Assembly (NCBI GenBank): GCA_028710415.1
Contig: JAQTUE010000025.1
Location: 35,851-99,850, forward strand
Direction: 5' to 3'
Length of the DNA stretch: 64,000 bases
From: Paludibacter sp.
GTDB lineage: Bacteria > Bacteroidota > Bacteroidia > Bacteroidales > Paludibacteraceae
In this document: one piece after another, positions 50,617 through 60,170 of the stretch
How the letters are laid out: each line of letters starts with the position of its first letter
Position numbering within the stretch: the first letter of the stretch is position 1
The notes under the pieces: model-generated
Told to the model about the DNA's origin: nothing
Databases searched by the model: none
Seen by the model: only the letters and a program-made list of their open reading frames with translations
Made by a program: the position numbers and the translations under genes

Positions 50617-51372
50617 ATGAAAACACATTTCAAATCTTTGTGGATAATAATGTTGTTGCCATTTTTCGTGGGCTGCGACAACAATTATTATGATGGTTAT
50701 TCATACAACAATTATCGTACTGATATTGGAACCGTCGTAAATCCAGGCCAGACTCCTAAGTTTTCAATCCTGTTGGATGATAACAAACTTTTAAAGGTCA
50801 CTGAAACCGACGACCAGACTTTTATTCCAAAAGATGGTCAACGGATTGTTGCCACGTATACGCTATTATCAGTCACGAAAGTTGATACGACTTACACCCG
50901 GAACATCCTGTTGAACAATGCGTACTCCGTATTGACCAAAGGTATTTTCAAGATTACCCCAGCGACTCAGGACAGTATCGGGCATGATTCCATTACTATC
51001 AGGGATATGTGGATAGGGAATGACTTCCTGAATATCGAATTTTCTTATTTGGGAAACAACAAAACCCACTATATAAACCTGGTATCGGATGCCTCGAAAG
51101 TATACACGGATGGTAAAGTACATCTGGAATTCAGGCATAATGCCAATGGAGACTCCCCGAGCTATTATTCGAAGGGGATTGTATCCTTTAATTTGAAATC
51201 ACTGCAGACGGGTGTGACTGCTACAGTTTTAAACCTGCTGATCCATGTGAATGTTCCCTATCAGGCAGCCGAGAAAACGTATAATGTCGTCTATTATTTC
51301 GGACCAACAACCAGCTTGTACGGAGCTCCCGACATGAACTATAAACTGGAGGGAGTTCAGGCGGTAAAATGA
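50617..51372 (+). CDS. NigD-like lipoprotein
   Basis: FFVGCDNNYYDGYSYNNYRTDIGTVVNPGQ...FIPKDGQRIVATYTLLS. Confidence 0.78.
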   Translation: MKTHFKSLWIIMLLPFFVGCDNNYYDGYSYNNYRTDIGTVVNPGQTPKFSILLDDNKLLKVTETDDQTFIPKDGQRIVATYTLLSVTKVDTTYTRNILLNNAYSVLTKGIFKITPATQDSIGHDSITIRDMWIGNDFLNIEFSYLGNNKTHYINLVSDASKVYTDGKVHLEFRHNANGDSPSYYSKGIVSFNLKSLQTGVTATVLNLLIHVNVPYQAAEKTYNVVYYFGPTTSLYGAPDMNYKLEGVQAVK

Positions 51373-51393
51373 TTTTGGTTACTTAAATAAAAG

Positions 51394-51425
51394 AATCCGG
51401 TCACTAATAACGACCGGATTTTTTT
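51394..51425 (+). terminator. Intrinsic terminator
   Basis: AATCCGGTC-ACTAATAAC-GACCGGATTTTTTTT. Confidence 0.88.
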
Positions 51426-51536
51426 TATTGCACAAAACAATACACCTGATTTTTGGTTTTAAAGAATACAAACTCCAAAAGAAATGGAACAATTTGAGTA
51501 CATTTGTTCTTAAATCGGAAAATAACAAAATATTGA

Positions 51537-53186
51537 ATGCTAAATAATATGCAGGGCTTACAGATAATTTCGGGTAAAATAGTGGACGTAGTAACCAAAA
51601 CCATTCTAAAGGGAATTGTTACCATAGAAAATGGAAAAATCAGGAGCATAGAACCTTCAGACGATGTAGAGGATCAGTTTATCATCCCTGGATTGGTGGA
51701 TGCCCATATCCATATAGAAAGTTCGATGATGCTGCCTGCGGAATTTGCACGCTACAGTGTAGTTCACGGTACAGTGGCCTGTGTGTGCGATCCACATGAA
51801 ATTGCCAATGTCTGTGGGATTGATGGCGTGGATTATATGATAGAGAATGGGAAGCAATCGCCTATGAAATTCTATTTCGGAGCTCCATCATGTGTTCCAT
51901 CCACAAAGTTTGAAACCTCGGGTGCTGAATTGGATGCCGTAGCTGTTGAACAGTTGCTGCAACGTGATGATATTTACTTCCTGGCAGAGATGATGAATTT
52001 CCCGGGTGTGATTCATAAGAACAAGCAAGTTCATCTGAAATTACAGGCAGCCCATGCTGCAGGGAAACCCATTGATGGACATGCTCCCGACCTGACCCAG
52101 GAAGAGTTGATTGCCTATGCAGCAGGAGGCATTTCCACCGACCATGAATGCATGACACTAGCCGATGCTGAAGCTAAGATAGCCCTGGGAATGAAAGTCC
52201 AGATTCGTGAGGGAAGTGCCGCCAAGAACTTTGATGATTTGTTGTCGTTGCTGGATAAGCATGCTGAAAATATTATGTTCTGTTCGGACGATAAACACCC
52301 TGACGATCTGATAAAAAACGGACATATCAATTCATTGGTACGTCGTGCAGTATCAAAAGGGTATGACCCGATTGAGGTGTTGCGGGTCTGTTCGTTAAAC
52401 CCCATTAAGCATTATAAATTGGATGTAGGACTCCTGCAAACGGGGGACTCAGCCGATTTTAATATTGTGGATAACCTGACAGATTTTGAAATCAAGTCCA
52501 CCTATATTGCAGGTGAGAAGGTTTCTGAGAACGGTGTCCCTACTTTCTCGCGTTATAATCCGACAGAACTGATCAATCAGTTTAATGCAGAAAAAATCAC
52601 CGAGGAACAACTTCAGGTGACACCGGTTGGTGATACACTGAATGTAATCCTGGTAGATGATGGCCAACTGTTTACCCATTCAGGTTGGTTGGTTCAAAAG
52701 ACTGAGAATGGAAATGTAATTTCGGACGTTGAGAACGATGTGCTTAAACTGGTGGTTTATAATCGTTACCAACCCTCGGAACCTGCTATTGGGTTTATCA
52801 AGAATATTGGATTGAAAAGCGGGGCACTGGCCTCCACCGTATCGCACGACAGCCATAACATTGTAGCGGTAGGTACTTCGGATAAAGAAATTGTTTCAGC
52901 AATCAATCAAATAATCGAAAGTAAAGGTGGAATTCTGGCCTGCGAAGGCAACCGGACTTGTTTGCTTGCGTTACCGGTGGGTGGAACTATGTCGGATGAA
53001 GTAGGTTCGGTGATTTCCAAACAATATGAACAGATAGATGCTATGGCCAAGGAATTAGGCTCGCAGTTGAAAGCACCCTTTATGACCCTGGCCTTTATGT
53101 CATTGTTGGTAATCCCTAAGCTGAAATTAAGCGACAGGGGTTTGTTTAATGGGAGTACTTTTACATTTACTAATTTGATGAGATAG
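51537..53186 (+). CDS. ade: Adenine deaminase
   Basis: IPGLVDAHIHIESSMMLPAEFARYSVVHGTVACVCDPHEIANVCG...DHECMTLADA...FCSDDKHPDDLI. Confidence 0.96.
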   Translation: MLNNMQGLQIISGKIVDVVTKTILKGIVTIENGKIRSIEPSDDVEDQFIIPGLVDAHIHIESSMMLPAEFARYSVVHGTVACVCDPHEIANVCGIDGVDYMIENGKQSPMKFYFGAPSCVPSTKFETSGAELDAVAVEQLLQRDDIYFLAEMMNFPGVIHKNKQVHLKLQAAHAAGKPIDGHAPDLTQEELIAYAAGGISTDHECMTLADAEAKIALGMKVQIREGSAAKNFDDLLSLLDKHAENIMFCSDDKHPDDLIKNGHINSLVRRAVSKGYDPIEVLRVCSLNPIKHYKLDVGLLQTGDSADFNIVDNLTDFEIKSTYIAGEKVSENGVPTFSRYNPTELINQFNAEKITEEQLQVTPVGDTLNVILVDDGQLFTHSGWLVQKTENGNVISDVENDVLKLVVYNRYQPSEPAIGFIKNIGLKSGALASTVSHDSHNIVAVGTSDKEIVSAINQIIESKGGILACEGNRTCLLALPVGGTMSDEVGSVISKQYEQIDAMAKELGSQLKAPFMTLAFMSLLVIPKLKLSDRGLFNGSTFTFTNLMR

Positions 53187-53284
53187 CAATTGGGCGGGGG
53201 ACTATAACGACAATTGCGAATATGAGGTGATAACAGAGGATTAAAAAAGAAGACAATAGTTTATTTCACTAAAATGGAATAATT

Positions 53285-53962
53285 ATGAAACAAGTCCTGA
53301 CTTTTGTGATGTGCCTGTTTGTACTTTGCGATACATCAGGACAGGTAAAGTCGACTCAAAAGCCGGTATTAAATACATTGGAAGACTTTTTTCGTTTTAA
53401 GAATGTGGACCAGCTTACCGCCTGTTTTGGAGATGAGAATGTATTTACCGAGATTACTTATTTTGGCGATCCGAATAAAGGTGCAAAACCCTATCTGGTT
53501 TCACAGGTAGAATCCGGCACTAATCATGCAGTGTTGGTAGTATGGAATCGGAAAGGCACAAGCGTGTATGAGGTAAAGACAAGCATTAATATTTATGATA
53601 CGCTCAGCAAGAAACTGAAAATATTGCACAACAGTTGGAAAAACTATCAGGGTATTTATGCCGGAATGAGCCTGTCGCAAATGGTAAAGATAAACTGGTT
53701 TGTTCTGAAGTTCAGGGTTCATCCCGGTCGCCCAGATCATGGTATGATCTTACCAGGCTTTGGGTGGTTAAAAGAAAGTAGAAGGGTTTCCTTTTTAAAT
53801 GAAAAACTGGTTTATACCTACACCCTGGATTTGAAGAGCCTGAAAAAATATTTTCCCGGGTTATCTTCTCAAACATTAAAGAGTAATGATAAAACAGTGA
53901 GAAAATGGAATCCAATGGTTGAACTGGTTACTATTTACCGGGATGAAGTGATGCCGGAATAA
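53285..53962 (+). CDS. Secreted hypothetical protein
   Basis: 225 aa with signal peptide; no family recognised. Confidence 0.7.
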   Translation: MKQVLTFVMCLFVLCDTSGQVKSTQKPVLNTLEDFFRFKNVDQLTACFGDENVFTEITYFGDPNKGAKPYLVSQVESGTNHAVLVVWNRKGTSVYEVKTSINIYDTLSKKLKILHNSWKNYQGIYAGMSLSQMVKINWFVLKFRVHPGRPDHGMILPGFGWLKESRRVSFLNEKLVYTYTLDLKSLKKYFPGLSSQTLKSNDKTVRKWNPMVELVTIYRDEVMPE

Positions 53963-53964
53963 AT

Positions 53965-54068
53965 AAGACAAAGGACAAAGGTCAAAGGTCAAAGGACCCA
54001 AGACACAAAACCCAAGACCCAAGTCCCAAGACCCAAGACTTTAGACCTTTGTCCTTTGTCCTTTGACA
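53965..54068. repeat. Inverted heptamer element (GACAAAG/GACCCAA ... GTCCTTT)
   Basis: gacaaag gacaaag gtcaaag gtcaaag gacccaa ... gacccaa gtcccaa gacccaa gacttta gaccttt gtccttt gtccttt gac. Confidence 0.93.
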
Positions 54069-54078
54069 ACTAACAAAG

Positions 54079-54115
54079 AAAAAACCCTTGCAACATATTG
54101 TTACAAGGGTTTTTT
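54079..54115 (-). terminator. Terminator of gap
   Basis: AAAAAACCCTTGCAACATATTGTTACAAGGGTTTTTT. Confidence 0.9.
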
Positions 54116-54133
54116 ATATATTGGAAATTCAGC

Positions 54134-55147
<1,014 letters not shown>

Positions 55148-55452
55148 TTAAAATTGAGTTTTTAAATTTCGCCACAAAAGTACAAAATTCTGTCCGATTG
55201 ACAAAGAAGCACCCCACTTTATTTACACTTATTTTATTATTGTAAACTTGAGATGGCAAAATGTCATTAAATGGCTTGTTTTGGGAATGAGGTAAGATTA
55301 AAAAATTAAACTAATAATAACCTGCAATGACTGAAATCATCAAATTAATACATATTGAAAAGTAGGATTTCAATAAAAAGGAAATTACCAGTCAACGGCA
55401 AATAGCTGATTGGAACGAAAGTCTTTTTAGAATATAGAAATGAAAATATCCC

Positions 55453-55662
55453 TTATTTTACTTCGGTTTTAGAAGTATTTATTCCAAAGACCCCATAAAA
55501 AAGACATATCCCTACCAGGCTTGTGATGGTCAAATAAAGTGCTACCACCAACGAGATGATTCCAAGAGTTCCAATAAAAATCCCTTTGTAATAGAGAATT
55601 ATTAATACAATGGATAAACCAAGCCTGATTAATTTATCGTACGAACCCATGTTTTTTTTCAT
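55453..55662 (-). CDS. DUF2892 family small membrane protein
   Basis: MKKNMGSYDKLIRLGLSIVLIILYYKGIFIGTLGIISLVVALYLTITSLVGICLFYGVFGINTSK; start could be 55692. Confidence 0.85.
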   Translation of the reverse strand: MKKNMGSYDKLIRLGLSIVLIILYYKGIFIGTLGIISLVVALYLTITSLVGICLFYGVFGINTSKTEVK

Positions 55663-55907
55663 AGCTTTAAGTATTAGAAGTTCCTTAAGCATTCATTCTA
55701 AAAACAAAAATAAGCGTATATAAGTTCAAAAATAGCATCGTTTTGCCAGGTGATCAAAGTTTAAAATACAGATAGCAAGCAGCTTGGTGAAACAGGAATA
55801 AAACATTTCAATAAAAGCGGATTAATTCTTATTCTATCCCCTTGCACTTTCTCTATTCTTCATTATCTTTGCTGTTCTAAAAATAATTAATTTAAAGAAC
55901 TAGAATA

Positions 55908-56270
55908 ATGGAAATATCTGGAAAAATTATTGCGGTGTTGCCTATTGCAACCGGTCAGGGAAAGAACGGAACTTGGCGTTCACAGGATTATGTGTTAGAA
56001 ACTGCGGATCAATATCCTAAAAAAGTATGTTTCAATCTTTTTGGTGATAAAATAGATCAATTCCCGATAGCAATTGACGATCAGGTTAATGTGAGCTTTG
56101 ATGTTGAAAGCCGCGAATATAACGGACGTTGGTACACAACAGTACGTGCCTGGAAGATTGAGAAAAATGTTGTGAGTGCTTCTGCTGCAGCTCCATCTTC
56201 ATTTTCAGCGCCGGCTCCTTCGTTTGATGCAGCCCCGGGTGCAGGTGAAGGAAGTGATCTTCCTTTTTGA
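55908..56270 (+). CDS. DUF3127 family protein
   Basis: MEISGKIIAVLPIATGQGKNGTWRSQDYVLETADQYPKKVCFNLFGDKIDQF...REYNGRWYTTVRAWKIE...GEGSDLPF. Confidence 0.9.
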   Translation: MEISGKIIAVLPIATGQGKNGTWRSQDYVLETADQYPKKVCFNLFGDKIDQFPIAIDDQVNVSFDVESREYNGRWYTTVRAWKIEKNVVSASAAAPSSFSAPAPSFDAAPGAGEGSDLPF

Positions 56271-56530
56271 TTTAGTCAAGTTAGTTGACTATGTTGATTG
56301 AGTTGACTAAGTTGAGTAAGTTGATTAAGTTGACTAAGTTGATTGAGTTAAGTAAGTTGATTAAGTTGAATAAGTTAAGTAAGTTGATTGAGTTGAATTA
56401 ATCACCTTAATCACCCAATTGCCCAATCAACTTAATCAACTTAATCAACCAATTAACCAAACCCCCAATTAACCAATTAACTAATCAACCAATTAACCAA
56501 TCAACCAATCATCAAGTCAACCAAAATATT
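56271..56530. repeat. Inverted 8/9-bp word element between the DUF3127 gene and the mnmA-like gene
   Basis: Left arm TTGATTGAGTTGACTAAGTTGAGTAAG..., right arm AATCAACTTAATCAACCAATTAACC...AACCAATC. Confidence 0.93.
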
Positions 56531-56537
56531 ACTGGGA

Positions 56538-57554
56538 ATGAGTGGCGGCACCGATAGTTCGGTTGCTGCCATTCTTTTAATGGAACAAGGCTATGAAGTC
56601 GTGGGCATCACGTTTCGTTTCTGGGAGGAAGGTGAGAACTTACATTTGCAGGATGCAGTTAATCTTGCTGCTCAACTCGGGATTGAACATATCACGTATG
56701 ATGCCAGGGAAGTATTCCGCGAGCATGTCGTCGGGTATTTTATGGATGAATACCTGGCTGGACGGACCCCGTTTCCCTGTGTGAAATGTAACAACGAACT
56801 CAAGTGGAAGCTGATTCTGGAAGAGGCAGACCGCCTTGGTTGTGCAAAGGTAGCCATGGGGCACTATGTAAATATTGAAAAGATACAGGATCATTATTTT
56901 GTTGTTGAAGGTAAAGATCCGGATAAGGACCAGTCCTTTTTTTTATGGGGACTGAGCCAGGCACAACTTTCAAGGATCATATTTCCATTGGGGCAATTCC
57001 ATAAAACGCAAGTCCGTGCCATGGCAGCCGAACGCGGATATCAAAAGGTGTCTGTTAAGAAAGACAGCCTGGGTGCCTGTTTCTGTTCGGGTGATTACCG
57101 TCCTTTCCTGAAAAAACAATTAAAAGAACCGGATAAGTATATTTTCCCGGGGAATTTTATTGATGAGGATGGTAATCTGCTTGGCCGTCATGAGGGTTTT
57201 CCACTTTATACAGTTGGACAGCGACGTGGATTGATGCATTTGAACCGGAAAGTGTTTGTAAAAGAAATCCTTCCAATAACCAATGAAGTCATTCTTGCCC
57301 CATTGGCAAATATGTATAAGACTGAATTTCTGATTCAGGATGTAAATGTCGTTGATAAAAACCTGTTTACGAATGACTATGACGTTATTTGCCGCATTCG
57401 CTACCGCAAACAGAACACCTTATGCCGTGTAATCTTTCTTGAGAACGGAATGGCAAAGGTAGAACTTACCGAACCGCTTGAATCCATAGCACCTGGGCAG
57501 ACGGCTGTGTTTTACCGGGATGGAAGGATATTGGGAGGAGGATTTATAGAGTAG
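56538..57554 (+). CDS. MnmA-like tRNA-specific 2-thiouridylase; true start uncertain
   Basis: MSGGTDSSVAAILLMEQGYEVVGITFRFW...FPCVKCNNELKW...MGHYVNI...KDQSFFLWGLSQ...DSLGACFCSGDYRPFL...LYTVGQRRGL. Confidence 0.93.
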   Translation: MSGGTDSSVAAILLMEQGYEVVGITFRFWEEGENLHLQDAVNLAAQLGIEHITYDAREVFREHVVGYFMDEYLAGRTPFPCVKCNNELKWKLILEEADRLGCAKVAMGHYVNIEKIQDHYFVVEGKDPDKDQSFFLWGLSQAQLSRIIFPLGQFHKTQVRAMAAERGYQKVSVKKDSLGACFCSGDYRPFLKKQLKEPDKYIFPGNFIDEDGNLLGRHEGFPLYTVGQRRGLMHLNRKVFVKEILPITNEVILAPLANMYKTEFLIQDVNVVDKNLFTNDYDVICRIRYRKQNTLCRVIFLENGMAKVELTEPLESIAPGQTAVFYRDGRILGGGFIE

Positions 57555-57720
57555 CATTTAGCATGGAGCATTGAGCATCGAGGATAGAGATTTCAGTAGT
57601 GTATTCAACTTTTTAACGCTGACATGTCTTCGACGATGTCAGGTTTGTGATGATGTCGGTTTCTTAAGCTCAATCCTTTATCTCCGATGCTTGATGCTCA
57701 ATGCTCAATGCTCAATGCTA
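57552..57720. repeat. Inverted AGCATTG/CAATGCT heptamer element between convergent genes
   Basis: TAGCATTTAGCATGGAGCATTGAGCATCGAGG ... CCGATGCTTGATGCTCAATGCTCAATGCTCAATGCTA; both ends are the stop codons. Confidence 0.92.
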
Positions 57721-58365
57721 TATTTTAATATTCCAGATTGCCAGGGCATGGCATACGCTACCACCCAGTACAAATAAATGCCAGACAGCATGCATGTACT
57801 GGATTTTTTTGAATGAATACAATACTGCACCTATCGTATAGAAGAGTCCTCCACCGATCAACCACCACAACGCATTCATTGAGCCGGTAGCCGAAAGTAC
57901 ATCCATCAATGGTTTAAAAGCAATCACAACAACCCAACCCATGGCCACATAACAGGCAGTTTCCAGTTTGCTGCCATTCTTAAGCTTTAAGAAACTCAGC
58001 AATACTCCGGCAGCTGCAGCTATCCAGATAATACTGAATAGCGACCAGCCCCAGGCACCCTGATTGCGAAGAACTACCAGTGTAAATGGTGTGTAGGTTC
58101 CTGCAATGTGACAGTATATGGCTGCATGGTCAAACTTGCGACGGACAGTTTTGCGTATTTCGATCTTATCCACGTGGTAGAGGGTGGAAGTCAGGTAGGA
58201 GAGGGTCATGAAAACGGCATACACCGAATAACTGAATATAGCCCAATAATTGTGTGAATAAACGGATTTCTGTATCAGTAAACTCCCGGCAATCAGGCCG
58301 AATATTATTCCAATGGCATGTGTATAAGTATTCGCCTTTTCCTCTTTAATTGAATATCTGGGCAT
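57718..58365 (-). CDS. Hemolysin III family (PAQR-type) membrane protein
   Basis: EEKANTYTHAIGIIFGLIAG...TLYHVDKIEIRKTVRRKFDHAAIYCHIAGTYTPF. Confidence 0.92.
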   Translation of the reverse strand: MPRYSIKEEKANTYTHAIGIIFGLIAGSLLIQKSVYSHNYWAIFSYSVYAVFMTLSYLTSTLYHVDKIEIRKTVRRKFDHAAIYCHIAGTYTPFTLVVLRNQGAWGWSLFSIIWIAAAAGVLLSFLKLKNGSKLETACYVAMGWVVVIAFKPLMDVLSATGSMNALWWLIGGGLFYTIGAVLYSFKKIQYMHAVWHLFVLGGSVCHALAIWNIKI

Positions 58366-58372
58366 GGAAGAA

Positions 58373-58449
58373 GAGTTTGAAAGGTTTGAAGAGTTTGAAG
58401 AGTTTGATGTTTCGTGTTCCGCGTTCTGCGTTCCGTGTTCCGTGTTAAA
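58373..58449. repeat. GTTTGAAGA 9-mers then GTTCCGT heptamers between hlyIII and recX
   Basis: gagtttgaaaggtttgaagagtttgaagagtttgatg then gtttcgtgttccgcgttctgcgttccgtgttccgtgtt. Confidence 0.88.
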
Positions 58450-58911
58450 TCAGATACTTCGCAGGACACGGTCGATGACATTGTTTTCAAAACCACGGCT
58501 TTGGGCAAAACGGAAGAGCTTGCCTTGTTTCTCATATTCAAATTCGTATTTTAAACCAGTCAGCTTGGTCTTTAATATGGAGGCGAGCAATTCTTCATAT
58601 TCGCCATCGTCAATGGTTTCTATGGCACTTAAAATGGTTTCTTTGTCCAGCCCTTTTGATTTTAATGCAAAAGATATTTTGATTTTACCCCATTTATTAA
58701 AACGGAACTTATCCTTCACAAAATAGGTGCAGAATCGTTTCTCGTTGATGAAGTCTTCAGATTGTAGCCGATCGATAATTTTTTGTTTATCCATTGGTGA
58801 AACTCCCCAGGCAGTAAGTTTATCCTCAACTTCCGAAACGCAATGTTCGGATATCGAGCAATAGGAAGCAGCTTTATGCAACAATTCATCCAGGGTATAT
58901 TCCTTTTTCAT
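58450..58911 (-). CDS. recX: Regulatory protein RecX
   Basis: AASYCSISEHCVSEVEDKLTAWGVSPMDKQKIIDRLQSEDFINEKRFCTYFVKDKFRFNKWGKIKISFALKSKGLDKETI. Confidence 0.9.
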   Translation of the reverse strand: MKKEYTLDELLHKAASYCSISEHCVSEVEDKLTAWGVSPMDKQKIIDRLQSEDFINEKRFCTYFVKDKFRFNKWGKIKISFALKSKGLDKETILSAIETIDDGEYEELLASILKTKLTGLKYEFEYEKQGKLFRFAQSRGFENNVIDRVLRSI

Positions 58912-59112
58912 ACTATTTTTCTTAGAAGATAAATGTAAAAAATTAACTCACAAATATAGTTATTTTTATTGTTACTGGGAAGTATGTAATAGAAAGAATA
59001 TATTGTCGTTTTTTATATCATGAAATAGATCCATTTCTTGTAAATCTTCCTCGTATCCTCAAACCTCAAACCTTTCAAATTTGGAAAGGCGAAACATTGA
59101 ACAAGATACACT

Positions 59113-59292
59113 GATATCATGATGTCGCCATGATGTCGCAGATAATCCATATATAATCCAATAATAATCCATATATGATCCATATATAATCCATATTTTA
59201 TTTAAGTATGGATTATCAGTGGATTATTACTGGTTTATTATTTTGTTATTTTTTTGTTGTAAGCGACATCATGGCGACATCATGACAATATC
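59113..59292. repeat. Large inverted element with 11-bp words; 23-bp perfect arms
   Basis: 59117..59139 TCATGATGTCGCCATGATGTCGC versus 59263..59285 GCGACATCATGGCGACATCATGA; inner (ATAATCCATAT)x5 faced by TATGGATTATCAGTGGATTATT. Confidence 0.93.
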
Positions 59293-59328
59293 GTAGAACT
59301 TTAATAGCTAACGATAAGTATACTGAAT

Positions 59329-59484
59329 TTAATTTCTAAGTGTATTTATTCTGTTAATCAAAGAGATATATTCGGGATTAAAAGTGATGATACCAACTAA
59401 TTCAGAAAATCGGGTTGTGTCTTCCTCCATCTGTTTTCTGGGATCTAAGATAAGACTTTTAATTGTTCCATTTAATATTATCAT
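59329..59484 (-). CDS. Small ORF (51 aa), hypothetical
   Basis: MIILNGTIKSLILDPRKQMEEDTTRFSELVGIITFNPEYISLINRINTLRN*; below the track length cutoff, divergent from the TetR gene. Confidence 0.35.
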   Translation of the reverse strand: MIILNGTIKSLILDPRKQMEEDTTRFSELVGIITFNPEYISLINRINTLRN

Positions 59485-59512
59485 AAAAAATCAATTAGGA
59501 TAAAATAAAAGG

Positions 59513-59528
59513 TAACAATATATTGTTA
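59513..59528. promoter_or_regulatory. Predicted TetR operator
   Basis: Perfect 16-bp palindrome TAACAATA|TATTGTTA in the TetR promoter region. Confidence 0.6.
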
Positions 59529-59543
59529 TATAAATAGAAAGTG

Positions 59544-59551
59544 TAACTTTG
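59544..59551 (+). promoter_or_regulatory. -7 box TAACTTTG for the TetR-OMP-ABC cluster
   Basis: Matches TAnnTTTG, 29 nt before the TetR ATG. Confidence 0.5.
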
Positions 59552-59579
59552 CAACGATTAATGTATCTTTATATACAAA

Positions 59580-60161
59580 ATGAAACCTACTAAAAAAGAA
59601 CAAATAGAAATTACAGCCAAAGAACTTTTCTGGAAACATGGTTTTAGGAAAGTCAGTATTGACGAAATTTGTAAGAAATCCAATGTTAGCCGGAAGACTT
59701 ATTATACCTTTTATGAGAATAAAAATGCATTGGTAATTTATTTGTACAATAAGTTGATTGATGAGACTTATATAATTTATGAAGGGATTGTTGAAAGTGA
59801 CTTGAGTTTTCCTGAAAAGTTGGAAAAACTGTTCAATTATAAATTTGAGTTTACCAAGAATATTTCCATGGAGTTTATTTCTGACTTTTATAATCCGGAA
59901 GCAGGAGAGTTGACAACTCTCTTCAACAAAACCATTGATAGGTCTATAAAATTCATGCGTGATTTTTTAAGTATAGCTCAGAAAAATGGGGATATAAACC
60001 AGGATTTGAGTTTGGATTATATCATGTTTATGATGCAAAAAGCAATTGATTTGTGCGGAACTAAGGAACTTATGTCGATGTTTCCGGATGCCGCTTCCCT
60101 GACCAAACAGGTTACCCAATCAATAGTTTATGGTATAATGCCTGTAAAAAATAATTTTTAA
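59580..60161 (+). CDS. TetR/AcrR family regulator
   Basis: KEQIEITAKELFWKHGFRKVSIDEICKKSNVSRKTYYTFYENKNALVIYLYNKL. Confidence 0.93.
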   Translation: MKPTKKEQIEITAKELFWKHGFRKVSIDEICKKSNVSRKTYYTFYENKNALVIYLYNKLIDETYIIYEGIVESDLSFPEKLEKLFNYKFEFTKNISMEFISDFYNPEAGELTTLFNKTIDRSIKFMRDFLSIAQKNGDINQDLSLDYIMFMMQKAIDLCGTKELMSMFPDAASLTKQVTQSIVYGIMPVKNNF

Positions 60162-60170
60162 TTCATAAGT

